Part shown: positions 1-12,000 of the stretch, piece by piece
How the letters are laid out: each line of letters starts with the position of its first letter
How positions within the stretch are numbered: position 1 is the stretch's first letter
From: Xestospongia bergquistia
Lineage: Eukaryota > Porifera > Demospongiae > Haplosclerida > Petrosiidae
Assembly (NCBI GenBank): GCA_963965975.1
Contig: OZ014419.1
Span: forward strand, 2,757,177-2,821,176
Length of the DNA: 64,000 nucleotides
Reading direction: 5' to 3'
Made by a program: the position numbers and the translations under genes
The notes under the pieces: model-generated
What the model was told of the DNA's origin: nothing
Databases searched by the model: none
Seen by the model: only the letters and a program-made list of their open reading frames with translations

Positions 1-1815
1 CGGTCATATAGTGCAGTAGAAATGAAAATTAATGTTAACCAATTCTTTCAGGTAAGCTATACGACTTATAATGACACCATGTATAAGGGCAAGAAGGAGC
101 CTACCGTTCAAGATAAAGAGATATCAAGGTTGTTTGTGTGTTGTCTAAAAGTAGAGTCATAAGATTTTGCTTCTTTGCTTGTAGAAATGATAGAGGTTAT
201 CAAAAGTCTGAAGTGATGGCCCTACTTCATAAACTCACTCAGGAAAGGTAAACAAACTATTTGTATGTACTGGCATGTAGCTAAGAAATTGCTAATGTTT
301 TATAGTTTAGAAAAGGAAGAGTCACTTCAGCGAGAGATTGTTGAACTGAACATCAAATATGAAGATCAAAAAACTAGTTATCAAGAACTACTAAAACATG
401 TCAGTAGCTATTGTAATTCCACATTGTAATAACTACGATGATATTAGAGCAAAGAGGAAGAAGAGAAAATTAAGAAGAGAATGCTAAAAAGCTTTGCAGT
501 CAAACAACAGTATGTTCAAATGTGTACATAATATATATTGTATGTTTGTAGGTCTCAACAAAACTTGCATGAAAAGGAGTTACTACTGGTCTATGAGAGA
601 CACCAAGATGAATTGGGAGAACAAGAATCAAAATCAAAGGCAGAGAAAGGTACGTGACATGTTCAGCTAATTTAATGGAACTATTTGTTACAGCACAACT
701 TCAAGAGGAAATTGAGTTTCATAAAAGACTTATGGAGGATTCAAAAGTATACTTTACTACTGACAATACATTATCTACCTATCAAATTATTATAGAAAGA
801 AATGAGAACTGAGGCTGAAGAAAGACTCAGTGCATTAGAAGTAAAAAGTTATGATATTCATCTGTACATATGCTACAAAAAGCCTTCGTCTCTCTAGGAT
901 GCTATGAGAACAACTCACCAAGAAGAGATCAAAACAATGAAAACAGAGATGGAGAGAGAGAAGGAGAAGGATATGACAGAACTCAGAGAAGACCTCACTA
1001 GAATGTACAAACGCAAAATCTCAGCTATAACACAAGGATATGAAGCACAAGTGACAGTAAGTTACATCCTATAGCTAAAGTTGTATGTACATACACACAT
1101 GTGTATATACCTTGTTTTAGGAGCTTAAAAATAGAAATTTAGCTGTTGACCACTTGGCAGATAAGCTAATGCTGGCTACTCAGGAGATAAATGTAAGTAT
1201 ATTCATTCACTCCTATTTTATTATGCAATAAATTGATGTGTCACAGAAACTCAAAGAGAATGTGCATACATTAGAGAAGCAAACTGAGTTATTAACACAA
1301 GAAAAACGGAAAACTGAAACCAAACTATTTAACACTGTAAGACTTTTATAGAGCCTTTCTTTTTAAGATCAACTCTTGTAATACAGATAAGTGAGCTACA
1401 AGAATTAAAAGATCACTTTCAAGATAAAGTGAAATATATAGAAAAACGTTTTCTCAAGCAAATTGACAACCTGAGGTTAGAGAACACCCAACTTCGTGGC
1501 CATATTATGAAACAAACAGAGCAAATATCCAACTATCATGCTTATCTCTCTCAAATCAATATACAAAGCAAAGCAAATAGAAGAGAAAAACTAATGACAG
1601 CACTACAAGCTCGTGCTAGTGCAAATCTTAGTCTGATACAAGCAAGTAATGAAGTAAGAGTTCCCTTAGTTAATGCTGGGAGGAATCGACCAACTAGTGC
1701 TCCTGGAACTACTTCTGAAGCTCATCGGGTACAAGTTATGGCATTAGCAAAGGAGAAACAACAACTAAGAAGTCGACCATATACAACAAAACAGGAAAGG
1801 AAATCATTTATTTAA
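1..1815 (+). CDS. Coiled-coil protein, 3' part (5' end outside window)
   Basis: About ten short exons separated by introns of 40-70 nt with GT/AG ends join into one frame rich in Glu, Lys, Gln and Leu, typical of a long alpha-helical coiled coil. Examples are an exon near 184-247 reading KSEVMALLHKLTQE and the last exon, which starts near 1387 and ends in TAA at 1813-1815. The last exon begins as coiled coil (reading ISELQELKDHFQDK), then becomes less helical, with a basic, Ser/Thr/Pro-containing tail (GRNRPTSAPGTTSEAH). No enzymatic motif is visible. The gene is convergent with the racemase cluster, whose first stop codon is only 111 bp away. The family could not be named. A ciliary or centrosomal scaffold would be a reasonable guess from composition alone, but nothing in the sequence proves it. 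Confidence 0.7.
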
Positions 1816-1926
1816 AAATAAAACAAACTTTACAGTCTATGATTAGAAAACACAATTTTTGAATTGTAACATTTTCTATGTTGAATTAACAATTTGTAAT
1901 ACTTTAAACACAAGTTAATTATGATA

Positions 1927-3281
1927 TTACAGCAAAAATCCTCGTCCAGTGTGATCAGCTTCATCTTCTAACCAAAACTTAGCCTCTCCAGTGTAATATC
2001 CCTTACCTCCAACATCAACTACAACTGACTTATATCCTCCATATTCTTCTTCTCTTAATGGTTGACCAGTAAACACAGACCCTGTCCTAGGATTAGTATA
2101 AGACTTTGTCTCACCTATTAAGTGTCATCGTAACAATATATTAAGTGAGCTAACTTATACTGACCAAGTTTAATAGTTCCTTTGTAATATTCTAAAGCAA
2201 CTTTAGCTGTTACTCCAGATCCACAAGGAGAACGATCCACCTGATAGATATAAATCATAAGTTGTATAAGGACCTGACTAACACTAAGAGAGTCAGTACA
2301 TTGTATATCATGGCATAATTTACATGCACATGTATGCATATTTTATTATTGTACCTGTCTTTCTGCAAAAATGCATAGTAGTTGTTGTCCTCCATTTTCA
2401 TTACTTGTCAATATTGTGCCATAGAGAAATGCTAGATCAGGACTATCTGGATGAGTTAGTGTCAATGTCTTCCGTAGCTCATCAGTAATATCACCAGCTA
2501 CTTGAACACACTGTGATATTGGAGAATGGTAGAGGTCTAGTCCTACAGTACTAGGATTAACAAAAGCATAGAATGTTCCTCCATATGAGAGATCATAAGT
2601 CACACTACCCAAACTAGGGACAGTTACTGTTTGATCAGTGGATACAACAAATGAAGGAACACTTTCAAATGAAACTGCTCCAGTTTTGTTATTTTCGTAT
2701 TGCACTTTGACTTTTACTGGTCCACAGGGACATTGTAGTGTCAATGACGTTATAGGAGAGACTGGGGGGACAACCCTATAGTCAACTGCATAACGACCAA
2801 GAGCTATTGTAGCATGACCACACATTGTACTATAACCTGTTTAATGAGGAACTCAGTAATCAGAATTATAAAACTGATAAGTCAAGTTTGATAAAAATAA
2901 CACATCAACATTAGCTTTTACATGTTTACTCTTATACCTTCTCCATGCATAAACAAGACAGCCATGTTTGCATCAGGGAGATCTTTCTCTACTAGTAGAG
3001 CTCCATACATTCCATCATGTCCTCTTGGTTCATGCATTAGTAATAACCGAAGATGATCTAACTTCTCATGAACATATTGTCTCTTTTCTAATATAGTTGA
3101 GCCTTTAATATGAGGATAACCTCCTACTACAATACGTACTGGTTCCCCTCCTGTGTGCATTTCCACAGTTTGTATTACTCCATCAGAGGTATCCGGACAA
3201 CATGAGAGTACAGCAGGAGGTCCAGTGTCCTGTGTTATTTAAATGATATATTTACAATAACAGACAATCTGACTTTACCAT
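1927..3281 (-). CDS. Proline racemase superfamily enzyme, copy 1 (L3HYPDH-like)
   Basis: The spliced product resembles animal trans-L-3-hydroxyproline dehydratase (L3HYPDH) and proline racemase/4-hydroxyproline epimerase. The probable start is an ATG at 3281-3279 directly at a splice donor, followed by an exon reading MDTGPPAVLSCCPD up to the substrate-site motif EMHTGGEPVRI. After a short intron comes EGYSTMCGHATIALGRY with the first catalytic Cys, and after a 114 nt intron (2241-2354) VDRSPCGSGVTAKVALEYY. The last exon ends ADHTGRGFLL-stop. Both active-site positions are Cys. Vertebrate L3HYPDH dehydratases carry Thr at the second one, and Cys/Cys is the pattern of racemases and epimerases. 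Proline or hydroxyproline isomerisation is therefore as likely as dehydration. Collagen hydroxyproline breakdown is a plausible role. The donor of the penultimate exon (near 2165-2180) is ambiguous. Two near-identical copies lie upstream. Confidence 0.85.
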
Positions 3282-3370
3282 TATTGATCTTGGGCTGCAA
3301 TTAGAAGTAATGAATTATTCATATTGCAAAATATACAAAAAAATAAGTAAGAAAATTAGTCATAAATAAA

Positions 3371-4655
3371 TTATATTAGAAATCCTCGTCCATTGTGATC
3401 AGCTTTATCTTCTAACCAAAACCTAGCCTCTCCAGTGTAATATCCCTTACCTCCAACATCAACTACAACTGACTTATATCCTCCATATTCTTCTTCTCTT
3501 AATGGTTGACCAGTAAACACAGACCCTGTCCTAGGATTAGTATAAGACTTTGTCTCACCTATTAAGTGTCATTGTAACAATATATTAAGTGAGCTAACTT
3601 ATACTGACCAAGTTTAATAGTTCCTTTGTAATATTCTAAAGCAACTTTAGCTGTTACTCCAGATCCACAAGGAGCACAGCAAATCTGTTAACATGACTAA
3701 AAAATTAAGTGAAAATTTACTTTTTCACCTGTCTGTCTCCATAAATACATAATAATTGTTGTCCTTCATTTTCATTACTTGTCAATATTGTGCCACAGAG
3801 AAATGCTAGATCAGGACTATCTGGATGAGTTAGTGTCAATGTCTTCCGTAGCTCATCAGTAATGTCACCAGCTACTTGAACACACTGTGATATTGGAGAA
3901 TGATAGAGGTCTAGTCCTACAGTATTAGCATTAACAAAAGCATAGAATGTTCCTCCATATGAGAGATCATAAGTCACACTACCCAAACTAGGGACAGTTA
4001 CTGTTTGATCAGTGGATACAACAAATGACGGAACACTTTCAAAAGAAACTGCTCCAGTTTTGTTATTTTCGTATTGCACTTTGACTTTTACTGGTCCACA
4101 GGGACATTGTAGTGTCAATAACGTTATAGGAGAGACTGGGGGGACAACCCTATAGTCAACTGCATAACGACCAAGAGCTATTGTAGCATGACCACACATT
4201 GTACTATAACCTGTTTAATGAGGACCTCAGTAATCAGAATTATAAAAATGACAAATCAAGTTTGATAAAAATAACACATCAACATTAGCTTTTACATGTT
4301 TACTCTTTTACCTTCTCCATGCATAAACAAGACAGCCATGTTTGCATCAGGGAGATCTTTCTCTACTAGTAGAGCTCCATACATTCCATCATGTCCTCTT
4401 GGTTCATGCATTAGTAATAACCGAAGATGATCTAACTTCTCATGAACATATTGTCTCTTTTCTAATATAGTTGAGCCTTTAATATGAGGATAACCTCCTA
4501 CTACAATACGTACTGGTTCCCCTCCTGTGTGCATTTCCACAGTTTGTATTACTCCATCAGAGGTATCTGGACAACATGAGAGTACAGCAGGAGGTCCAGT
4601 GTCCTGCGTTATTTAAATGATATATTTTCAATAACAGACAATCTGACTTTACCAT
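3371..4655 (-). CDS. Proline racemase superfamily enzyme, copy 2 (altered second active-site loop)
   Basis: This is the middle copy of the triplication. It is nearly identical to copy 1 through EMHTGGEPVRI and STMCGHATIALGRY, and spacer sequence is shared too. The start is an ATG at 4655-4653 at a splice donor; the stop is the TAA at 3373-3371. It differs in the intron before the second catalytic motif, which has shrunk from about 114 nt to about 44 nt. The next exon now opens with codons reading ICCAPCGSGVT where copies 1 and 3 read VDRSPCGSGVT. The frame is kept and the catalytic Cys stays, but the conserved Asp-Arg-Ser just before it is lost. In this family the Asp lies at the substrate pocket, so the product may be impaired or of changed specificity. 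It could be a functional divergent copy, a young pseudogene, or splice from an unrecognised acceptor. Confidence 0.75.
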
Positions 4656-4745
4656 TATTGATCTTGGGCTGCAATTAGAAGTAATGAATTATTCATGATG
4701 CAAAATATACAAAAAAAATAAGTAAGAAAATTAGTTATAAATAAA

Positions 4746-6065
4746 TTATATTAGAAATCCTCGTCCATTGTGATCAGCTTCATCTTCTAACCAAAACCTA
4801 GCCTCTCCAGTGTAATATCCCTTACCTCCAACATCAACTACAACTGACTTATATCCTCCATATTCTTCTTCTCTTAATGGTTGACCAGTAAACACAGACC
4901 CTGTCCTAGGATTAGTATAAGACTTTGTCTCACCTATTAAGTGTCATCGTAACAATATATTAAGTGAGCTAACTATACTGACCAAGTTTAATAGTTCCTT
5001 TGTAATATTCTAAAGCAACTTTAGCTGTTACTCCAGATCCACAAGGAGAACGATCCACCTGATAAATATAAATCATAAGTTGTATAAGGACCTGACTAAC
5101 ACTAAGAGAGTCAGTACATTGTATATCATGGCATAATTTACATGCACATGTATGTATATTTTATTATTGTACCTGTCTTTCTGCAAAAATGCATAGTAGT
5201 TGTTGTCCTCCATTTTCATTACTTGTCAATATTGTGCCATAGAGAAATGCTAGATCAGGACTATCTGGATGAGTTAGTGTCAATGTCTTCTGTAGCTCAT
5301 CAGTAATGTCACCAGCTACTTGAACACACTGTGATATTGGAGAATGATAGAGGTCTAGTCCTACAGTATTAGCATTAACAAAAGCATAGAATGTTCCTCC
5401 ATATGAGAGATCATAAGTCACACTACCCAAACTAGGGACAGTTACTGTTTGATCAGTGGATACAACAAATGACGGAACACTTTCAAAAGAAACTGCCCCA
5501 GTTTTGTTATTTTCGTATTGCACTTTGACTTTTACTGGTCCACAGGGACATTGTAGTGTCAATGACGTTATAGGAGAGACTGGGGGGACGACCCTATAGT
5601 CAACTGCATAACGACCAAGAGCTATTGTAGCATGACCACACATTGTATTGTAACCTGTGTAAGGACAGTTTAAAATCTTTAATATAAAGTGTGTATTAAA
5701 GGATGGAAATGTACTACTTACCACCTCCATGAATAAACAAGACAGCCATGTTTGCATCAGGGAGATCTTTCTCTACTAGTAGAGCTCCATACATTCCATC
5801 ATGTCCTCTTGGTTCATGCATTAGTAATAACCGAAGATGATCTAACTTCTCATGAACATATTGTCTCTTTTCTAATATAGTTGAGCCTTTAATATGAGGA
5901 TAACCTCCTATTACAATACGTACTGGATCCCCTCCTGTGTGCATTTCCACAGTTTGTATTACTCCATCAGAGGTATCTGGACAACATGAGAGTACAGCAG
6001 GAGGTCCAGTGTCCTGTGTTATTTAAGCAATACTTTTACAATAACAGAGAGCTTCACCTTACCAT
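4746..6065 (-). CDS. Proline racemase superfamily enzyme, copy 3
   Basis: This is the third and 5'-most copy. Its start ATG (6065-6063) again abuts a splice donor, with the same exon order as copy 1: EMHTGGDPVRIVIGGYPH, then TMCGHATIALGRYAVDY, then VDRSPCGSGVT, ending RGFLI-stop (TAA at 4748-4746). It keeps both catalytic Cys residues. It is slightly more diverged than copies 1 and 2 in the first coding exon (GGDP for GGEP, VIGG for VVGG). Its MCGH-exon is preceded by a different intron sequence (about 5660-5725), so copies 1 and 2 are the younger pair. A full-length, functional enzyme is expected; substrate (Pro, trans-4-Hyp or trans-3-Hyp) cannot be fixed from sequence. Confidence 0.82.
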
Positions 6066-6283
6066 CATTGATCTTTTGGGCTGCAATAACTAGTATTTTG
6101 TAATCCAACAGAACTGGTGAGGAGAGCCTGATCGAACTATTATTATCACCTATTAAAACAATAGTTGCTCACAATTAGAAAATAATAAATAATCATAGTT
6201 CTCTCGACAACAAGGACAACAGAGAATGTAGAACATGTTTGCAAACTTATGTATTGATCTTAAATCAATATAGTTATAAATAA

Positions 6284-6378
6284 TTACATTAGAAATCCTT
6301 GCCCAGTGTGATAAACTTCAACTATAACAAAAACTTGGACAGCCATGTATCCTCCACCCCTCATTGGCTCAATCAAAG
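6284..6378 (-). pseudogene. Decayed C-terminus of a fourth racemase copy
   Basis: The minus strand reads GGGYMAVQVFVIVEVYHTGQG followed by FLM-stop, with TAA at 6286-6284. This is a diverged version of the last exon of the three upstream copies (GGYKSVVVDVGGKGYYTG ... HTGRGFLL). The region upstream to about 6472 is an open frame without recognisable family motifs. It probably records an older fourth duplicate that has lost everything except part of its terminal exon. Confidence 0.5.
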
Positions 6379-6598
6379 TTAGTAATGTTACTATGACTCT
6401 CTGAGCAGACTTGGTTAGTTGTGACATATCTACCCAACTCCTAACATTGTGGGCTAATGACTGCTTAAACATTTGCTAACAATGAACTCGGTTGTGACTA
6501 AATTATACTTCAAAGTTGAGTTTCTAGGGCATTAATTAGACAATAGTCAGGTTTGTTTACAGTTTCTCATAAAGTGAGAAAAAAATATAATAGATAAT

Positions 6599-8701
6599 AT
6601 GGCAACTAAAGTCGATCAGTATGATTTGGGTTCTGACACGACTATTGTGTCTCTAGTCAACTCTCCTTCTTTAACTTCAGATGGTTCGTTTGTTGAGATA
6701 AATCCACCCCCATTATCTGCAGAAGACTCTGTCCAATTCAAGATAAAAGAGATGAAATCATGTGATTTCCTAGATATTACTCAAGAGAATCAGATCTTTG
6801 GATATGATGGATGTAACACACCTCCTCCTCAGTACTCAAAGTTCTCTGAAAAAATTCGTCAGCTATCGTCATCAAGTCCTACAGCTCATCGCTTACAATG
6901 TTCAACATTTTGTGGTGGAAGGAGCTGTAAATATGAGAACCCTTCTCGTTGGTCTGATGATAATCATGTTGCTTTCAAAGGTCTCTTTTCTCACTGGTAA
7001 GAATTCAGTTGGGGAAAGGTAAATAATCTGCTATGTATTAATATGACTGGTTCGTTATGATAGGGTGACTGATAATATTCTTGCAATGGCTCGACCTTCA
7101 ACATCACTGTTTACTGAGTACGATTTGTTAGAAAGCTTTAAAAGGTAAAGTTCTCCTTACAAATATCTTGTGAACCTTTGTATAGTGCAGGTATAACAGC
7201 TGTAATTAATCTTCAAACAGCTGGTGAACATGGTCACTGTGGACCAGGCCTGGAGAAGTCTGGCTTCACATATGAGCCTGAACAATTAATGAAGTGCAAC
7301 ATATATTTCTATAACTATGCTTGGCCTGACTATGGAGCTCCCACAATTGACAATATATTAGATGTTGTTAAAGTCATAGATTTCTCCTGTAGTGATTCTG
7401 GGAAAGTGGCCATACATTGCCATGCTGGTTTAGGTAAGTACATACAATAACACTGAATATTATGTCTATGTTCTATTAGTACTTTGTATTAATTCTATCT
7501 ATTATATTGTAGGTCGTACAGGTGTGGCTATTGCTTGCTATCTTCTCTATTCACTGAGGCTTCCTGCTGAAGAAGCTATCACTAGAGTCAGGGAGAAAAG
7601 GTTAGTGTACATGATAACAAAATAAGATTAACTCTTCTTCTTCAGACCAGGATCTATTCAAACTCGTGGACAGTTAGAGTTGATAACTCGATTTTCAATT
7701 CATCTTCAATCTTTCTGGAAGCTCTATCCACTGTCTTCTTCTTATTCTTATTCTCTCTCTGAGTATGTGTCTAGACAAGCTAGACTCCTTCATGGAGAGC
7801 AACTTAAAAGATACAAACACATTCCAATAGTTATAAGTTGTATTTGTACTCAACTTCAAATTCTTGCAGAAGAGACAGGATTTCAGTATCAGTGTCAGGA
7901 GAATCCAGCTATTGAGATAGAGAAAGAGAACACACAAGAGAAAAGCAAAGAAAAGGAGGATTGGTTGGTAGTATCCTCTACAAGCATACCTAACCAAGAG
8001 AATGAGCTAAGTCAATGTGCCTCTGGTGATGATCATATAGTTCAGTCTATACTGGGAACCAGTGCATGTTGTCATAGTGACAGTACAAGACATAGGATCA
8101 CTAGTTTAGAAGTAAAAGTGTGCATGATCCATAAATCATCTAAACAGAGTCTCCTTCCTTTTTAGTCTGAATTGAATAACCAGTGGAACTGGGAAGGATT
8201 GTCTCAAGAATTTGATCCAACTGTTCTCTTCTCTTTGCTATTTACATATCTTTCTCGTCTAAAGGTAACAATTACTTAATTTATATATCAGCAAATACAA
8301 GTGTTTACTGTAGGAACCAGTTATATCACTTCATGAAACCTACCAACCTGATCTTTTAAACACTATAACAAAAGTCAGTATAGAAAATGCTGTAATGTTA
8401 ACACAATTCTTATATATACAGGTACAAAAAACAGTACTACACACAATATTAGACACAATTAAAGCAGTAAGTCTCATTTTGTTTCAAACAATGACTATAT
8501 TATGTTTATTAGGTTGTACCTTCAACTCTCCTTATCACTTATCTCTCAGCCATCACACAATACTTAGTTTCTCTCTTCTGTCCTTCCTCTCGAGTTGAGG
8601 ATAAAGAATCAATCAATTATTTATCAGAATATTTAGTGGAGTATTTATCATCATGTTCATTCATGACATATTGCAATATAATTAAAGAAAGAATTAGATA
8701 G
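6599..8701 (+). CDS. PTPDC1: PTPDC1-like dual-specificity protein phosphatase
   Basis: This is a multi-exon gene starting at the ATG at 6599. After a variable N-terminus it reads YSKFSEKIRQL, then CKYENPSRW, VTDNILAMARPST, AVINLQTAGEHGHCGPGLE, and the tyrosine-phosphatase loop HCHAGLGRTG. This loop is the Cys-x5-Arg signature, and it is split by an intron at 7434-7512. RPGSIQTRGQLELITRF follows. This order and wording match animal PTPDC1, a cilium- and centrosome-linked phosphatase. Catalytic Cys and Arg are present, so activity is expected. Downstream comes a low-complexity Glu/Lys stretch and then several small helical exons (8166-8701), ending TAG at 8699-8701. The last codons lie inside a 31-bp inverted repeat next to an assembly gap, so the true C-terminus is uncertain. 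It is convergent with the coiled-coil gene. Confidence 0.88.
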
Positions 8702-8710
8702 TCAAGTCAA
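8680..8710 (+). repeat. Left arm of 31-bp inverted repeat flanking the assembly gap
   Basis: The 31 bases here are the exact reverse complement of 9034-9064. One mismatch and four further matching bases extend it inward. It covers the stop codon of the PTPDC1-like gene. Confidence 0.85.
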
Positions 8711-8800
8711 GCAATCATTGCAGTGTCTAGTAGTTATAAAGTAATATCAAGATTGATTAAAATACATTATTATCACAGTTTAAAATAATATCTAAATAAG

Positions 8801-9000
8801 NNNNNNNNNNNNNNNNNNNNNNNNNNNNNNNNNNNNNNNNNNNNNNNNNNNNNNNNNNNNNNNNNNNNNNNNNNNNNNNNNNNNNNNNNNNNNNNNNNNN
8901 NNNNNNNNNNNNNNNNNNNNNNNNNNNNNNNNNNNNNNNNNNNNNNNNNNNNNNNNNNNNNNNNNNNNNNNNNNNNNNNNNNNNNNNNNNNNNNNNNNNN
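8801..9000. other. Assembly gap (200 N)
   Basis: There are exactly 200 undetermined bases, probably a scaffold gap of nominal size. It separates the 3' ends of two convergent genes and is bracketed by a short inverted repeat. Confidence 0.99.
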
Positions 9001-12000
9001 TGTTGAGAGAGAGTAAGTGCATGTTGTAATTGATTGACTTGACTATCTAATTCTTTCTTTAATTGTTTGTAGAGTCTAAGTTCTGACAGTGAATAACCTG
9101 AGAATATAAAATGGAGAGGCAATGGGTCAAGATGAATTGATTAATCAATGGAATAGATTTAAGGGTGAAGGACAGAAGGAATTTATTTTATATTTCATAC
9201 CTAATTTCATTCTAAGATGATTTGTTTGACGGACTTGTTGCTTTAACTTTGCTTTCAACTTATCAATCTATAAAATATCATACAATATATTACTATTGTG
9301 TGTGTTGATTGCATAACAAGTACCTTTTTGGTATTATTGAGACTGCCATCATCAGAACAACTCTCATTCAATCGAAGCTCAAGTGCTTCTTTATCTGCTA
9401 AAGCTTGTTCCACAGTTGACTGCATGTCAGCAAATATAGCATCTCTGTAGTATGTACATAATAACTGTAAGATAACATAAGTCTCTATACAGTGTCCTAC
9501 CGTTCATCAATTCTCTGTTGTAATGTAACTAACTCCCTTGCTTTTTCAGACTCCAATGAGACTAGCTGATCTTTTAGTATTCTCAGCTCTCTAGTCAAAC
9601 TGTCTCTCTCTTCTTCAACTCGTCTTAATTGTACTCTTGCTCTCTCAACTTCAGTCTCTAGGAGATCATTGTGTCGCTGTAACTCATTTTGAGCACCTTT
9701 CAATTCCAATTTTGCACAGTGTATTTCACTCTCCCATTCTTGATGGTGTTTTTCCTCTAGCTGTCTCTGCTGCAATTTTCTTTCTTCTTCAGCTTCTTCT
9801 TGTACTTCTTGTAGTCGTAGCACTAAGATCTCCACCTCATCATGCATACGTTGTGTTGTTTCACTGAGGCTTGCTAGTTCCTGTCTCAAGTCCTCATTTT
9901 CCAAGCCTAATTGATCATTTTCTTGAATGAGTTCTTCTCTCTCTCTTGCTGTAACTTCTTGTTGTGACAACTCATGTTTTTGTAAGTACTTCTCAATTAC
10001 TGATTTTTTTGCTCTGAGCATCTCCACTTCAACCTGAAGGCTATTTACTCTGTCATTGCAAATTTTTACCTGCTTCTCCTGGGCTTGGTTCACAGAAAAA
10101 GTTAGCTGAGAGGACTCCTTTACCTCTCCAGCTTCAACTTTCATGGCTGTTACATCACTGTCCTGTTTCTTGATTTCATTCTCTAGAATTCCTGTCTCAT
10201 GTTTCATACATTCCTCATACTGTGTGAGCACTCTCTTTAGTGTTTGAAGCTCAAGTTTAGCTTCAGCCAGTTCTTCACCTGTTGTGACTAAACTCATCTC
10301 AGCTTCATTAAGTTGAATCTTGAGTTGTTGTTCTACAGTCTGTAGTGAGCTGACTTCTTCTTCTCTTTCCATCAAGTTCCCTCTTAAAACAGTCAACTTT
10401 GCCTATCATCACCATGATAACAAATAATAAGTAGGAGTTACCCCTATACCTGGTATTGTGTCTCCAAGTCTTTCTTAGTGGCCTCCCAATCTTGTTCTTT
10501 TCTTTTTCTCACTGACGATGTTTGTTCCCTCTCATTTAAGTCAATTTGAAGCTCTGCTATTTGTCTGTTTTTCTCCTCTAGTTCCTTCTCTCTCTTTTCT
10601 AATTCCTTTTCCATTTGTTGGATCTGCTCACAAATCACAGACACCTTTAAGTATTAGAATAAACTCAGTAACTAGTATTATAATGTAGGATATCTAGTAT
10701 TATAATGTAGGATATCTAGTATTATAATGTAGGATAACTAGTATTATAATGTAGGATATCTAGTATTATAATGTAGGATAACTAGTATTATAATGTAGGA
10801 TATCTAGTATTATAATGTAGGATATCTAGTATTATAATTTAGGATATCTAGTATTATAATGTAGGATATCTAGTATTATAATGTAGGATATCTAGTATTA
10901 TAATGTAGGATATCTAGTATTATAATGTAGGATATCTAGTATTATAATGTAGGATATCTAGTATTATAATGTAGGATATCTAGTATTATAATGTAGGATA
11001 TCTAGTATTATAATGTAGGATATCTAGTATTATAATTTAGGATATCTAGTATTATAATGTAGGATATCTAGTATTATAATGTAGGATAACTAGTATTATA
11101 ATGTAGTATATCTAGTATTATAATGTAGGATATCTAGTATTATAATGTAGGATATCTAGTATTATAATGTAGGATATCTAGTATTATAATGTAGGATATC
11201 TAGTATTATAATGTAGGATATCTAGTATTATAATGTAGGATATCTAGTATTATAATGTAGGATATCTAGTATTATAATGTAGGATATCTAGTATTATAAT
11301 GTAGGATATCTAGTATTATAATGTAGGATATCTAGTATTATAATGTAGGATATCTAGTATTATAATGTAGGATATCTAGTATTATAATGTAGGATATCTA
11401 GTATTATAATGTAGGATATCTAGTATTATAATGTAGTATATCTAGTATTATAATGTAGGATATCTAGTATTATAATGTAGGATATCTAGTATTATAATGT
11501 AGGATATCTAGTATTATAATGTAGGATATCTAGTATTATAATGTAGGATATCTAGTATTATAATGTAGGATATCTAGTATTATAATGTAGGATATCTAGT
11601 ATTATAATGTAGGATATCTAGTATTATAATGTAGGATATCTAGTATTATAATGTAGGATATCTAGTATTATAATGTAGGATATCTAGTATTATAATGTAG
11701 GATATCTAGTATTATAATGTAGGATATCTAGTATTATAATGTAGTATATCTAGTATTATAATGTAGGATATCTAGTATTATAATGTAGGATATCTAGTAT
11801 TATAATGTAGGATATCTAGTATTATAATGTAGGATATCTAGTATTATAATGTAGGATATCTAGTATTATAATGTAGGATATCTAGTATTATAATGTAGGA
11901 TATCTAGTATTATAATGTAGGATATCTAGTATTATAATGTAGGATATCTAGTATTATAATGTAGGATATCTAGTATTATAATGTAGGATATCTAGTATTA

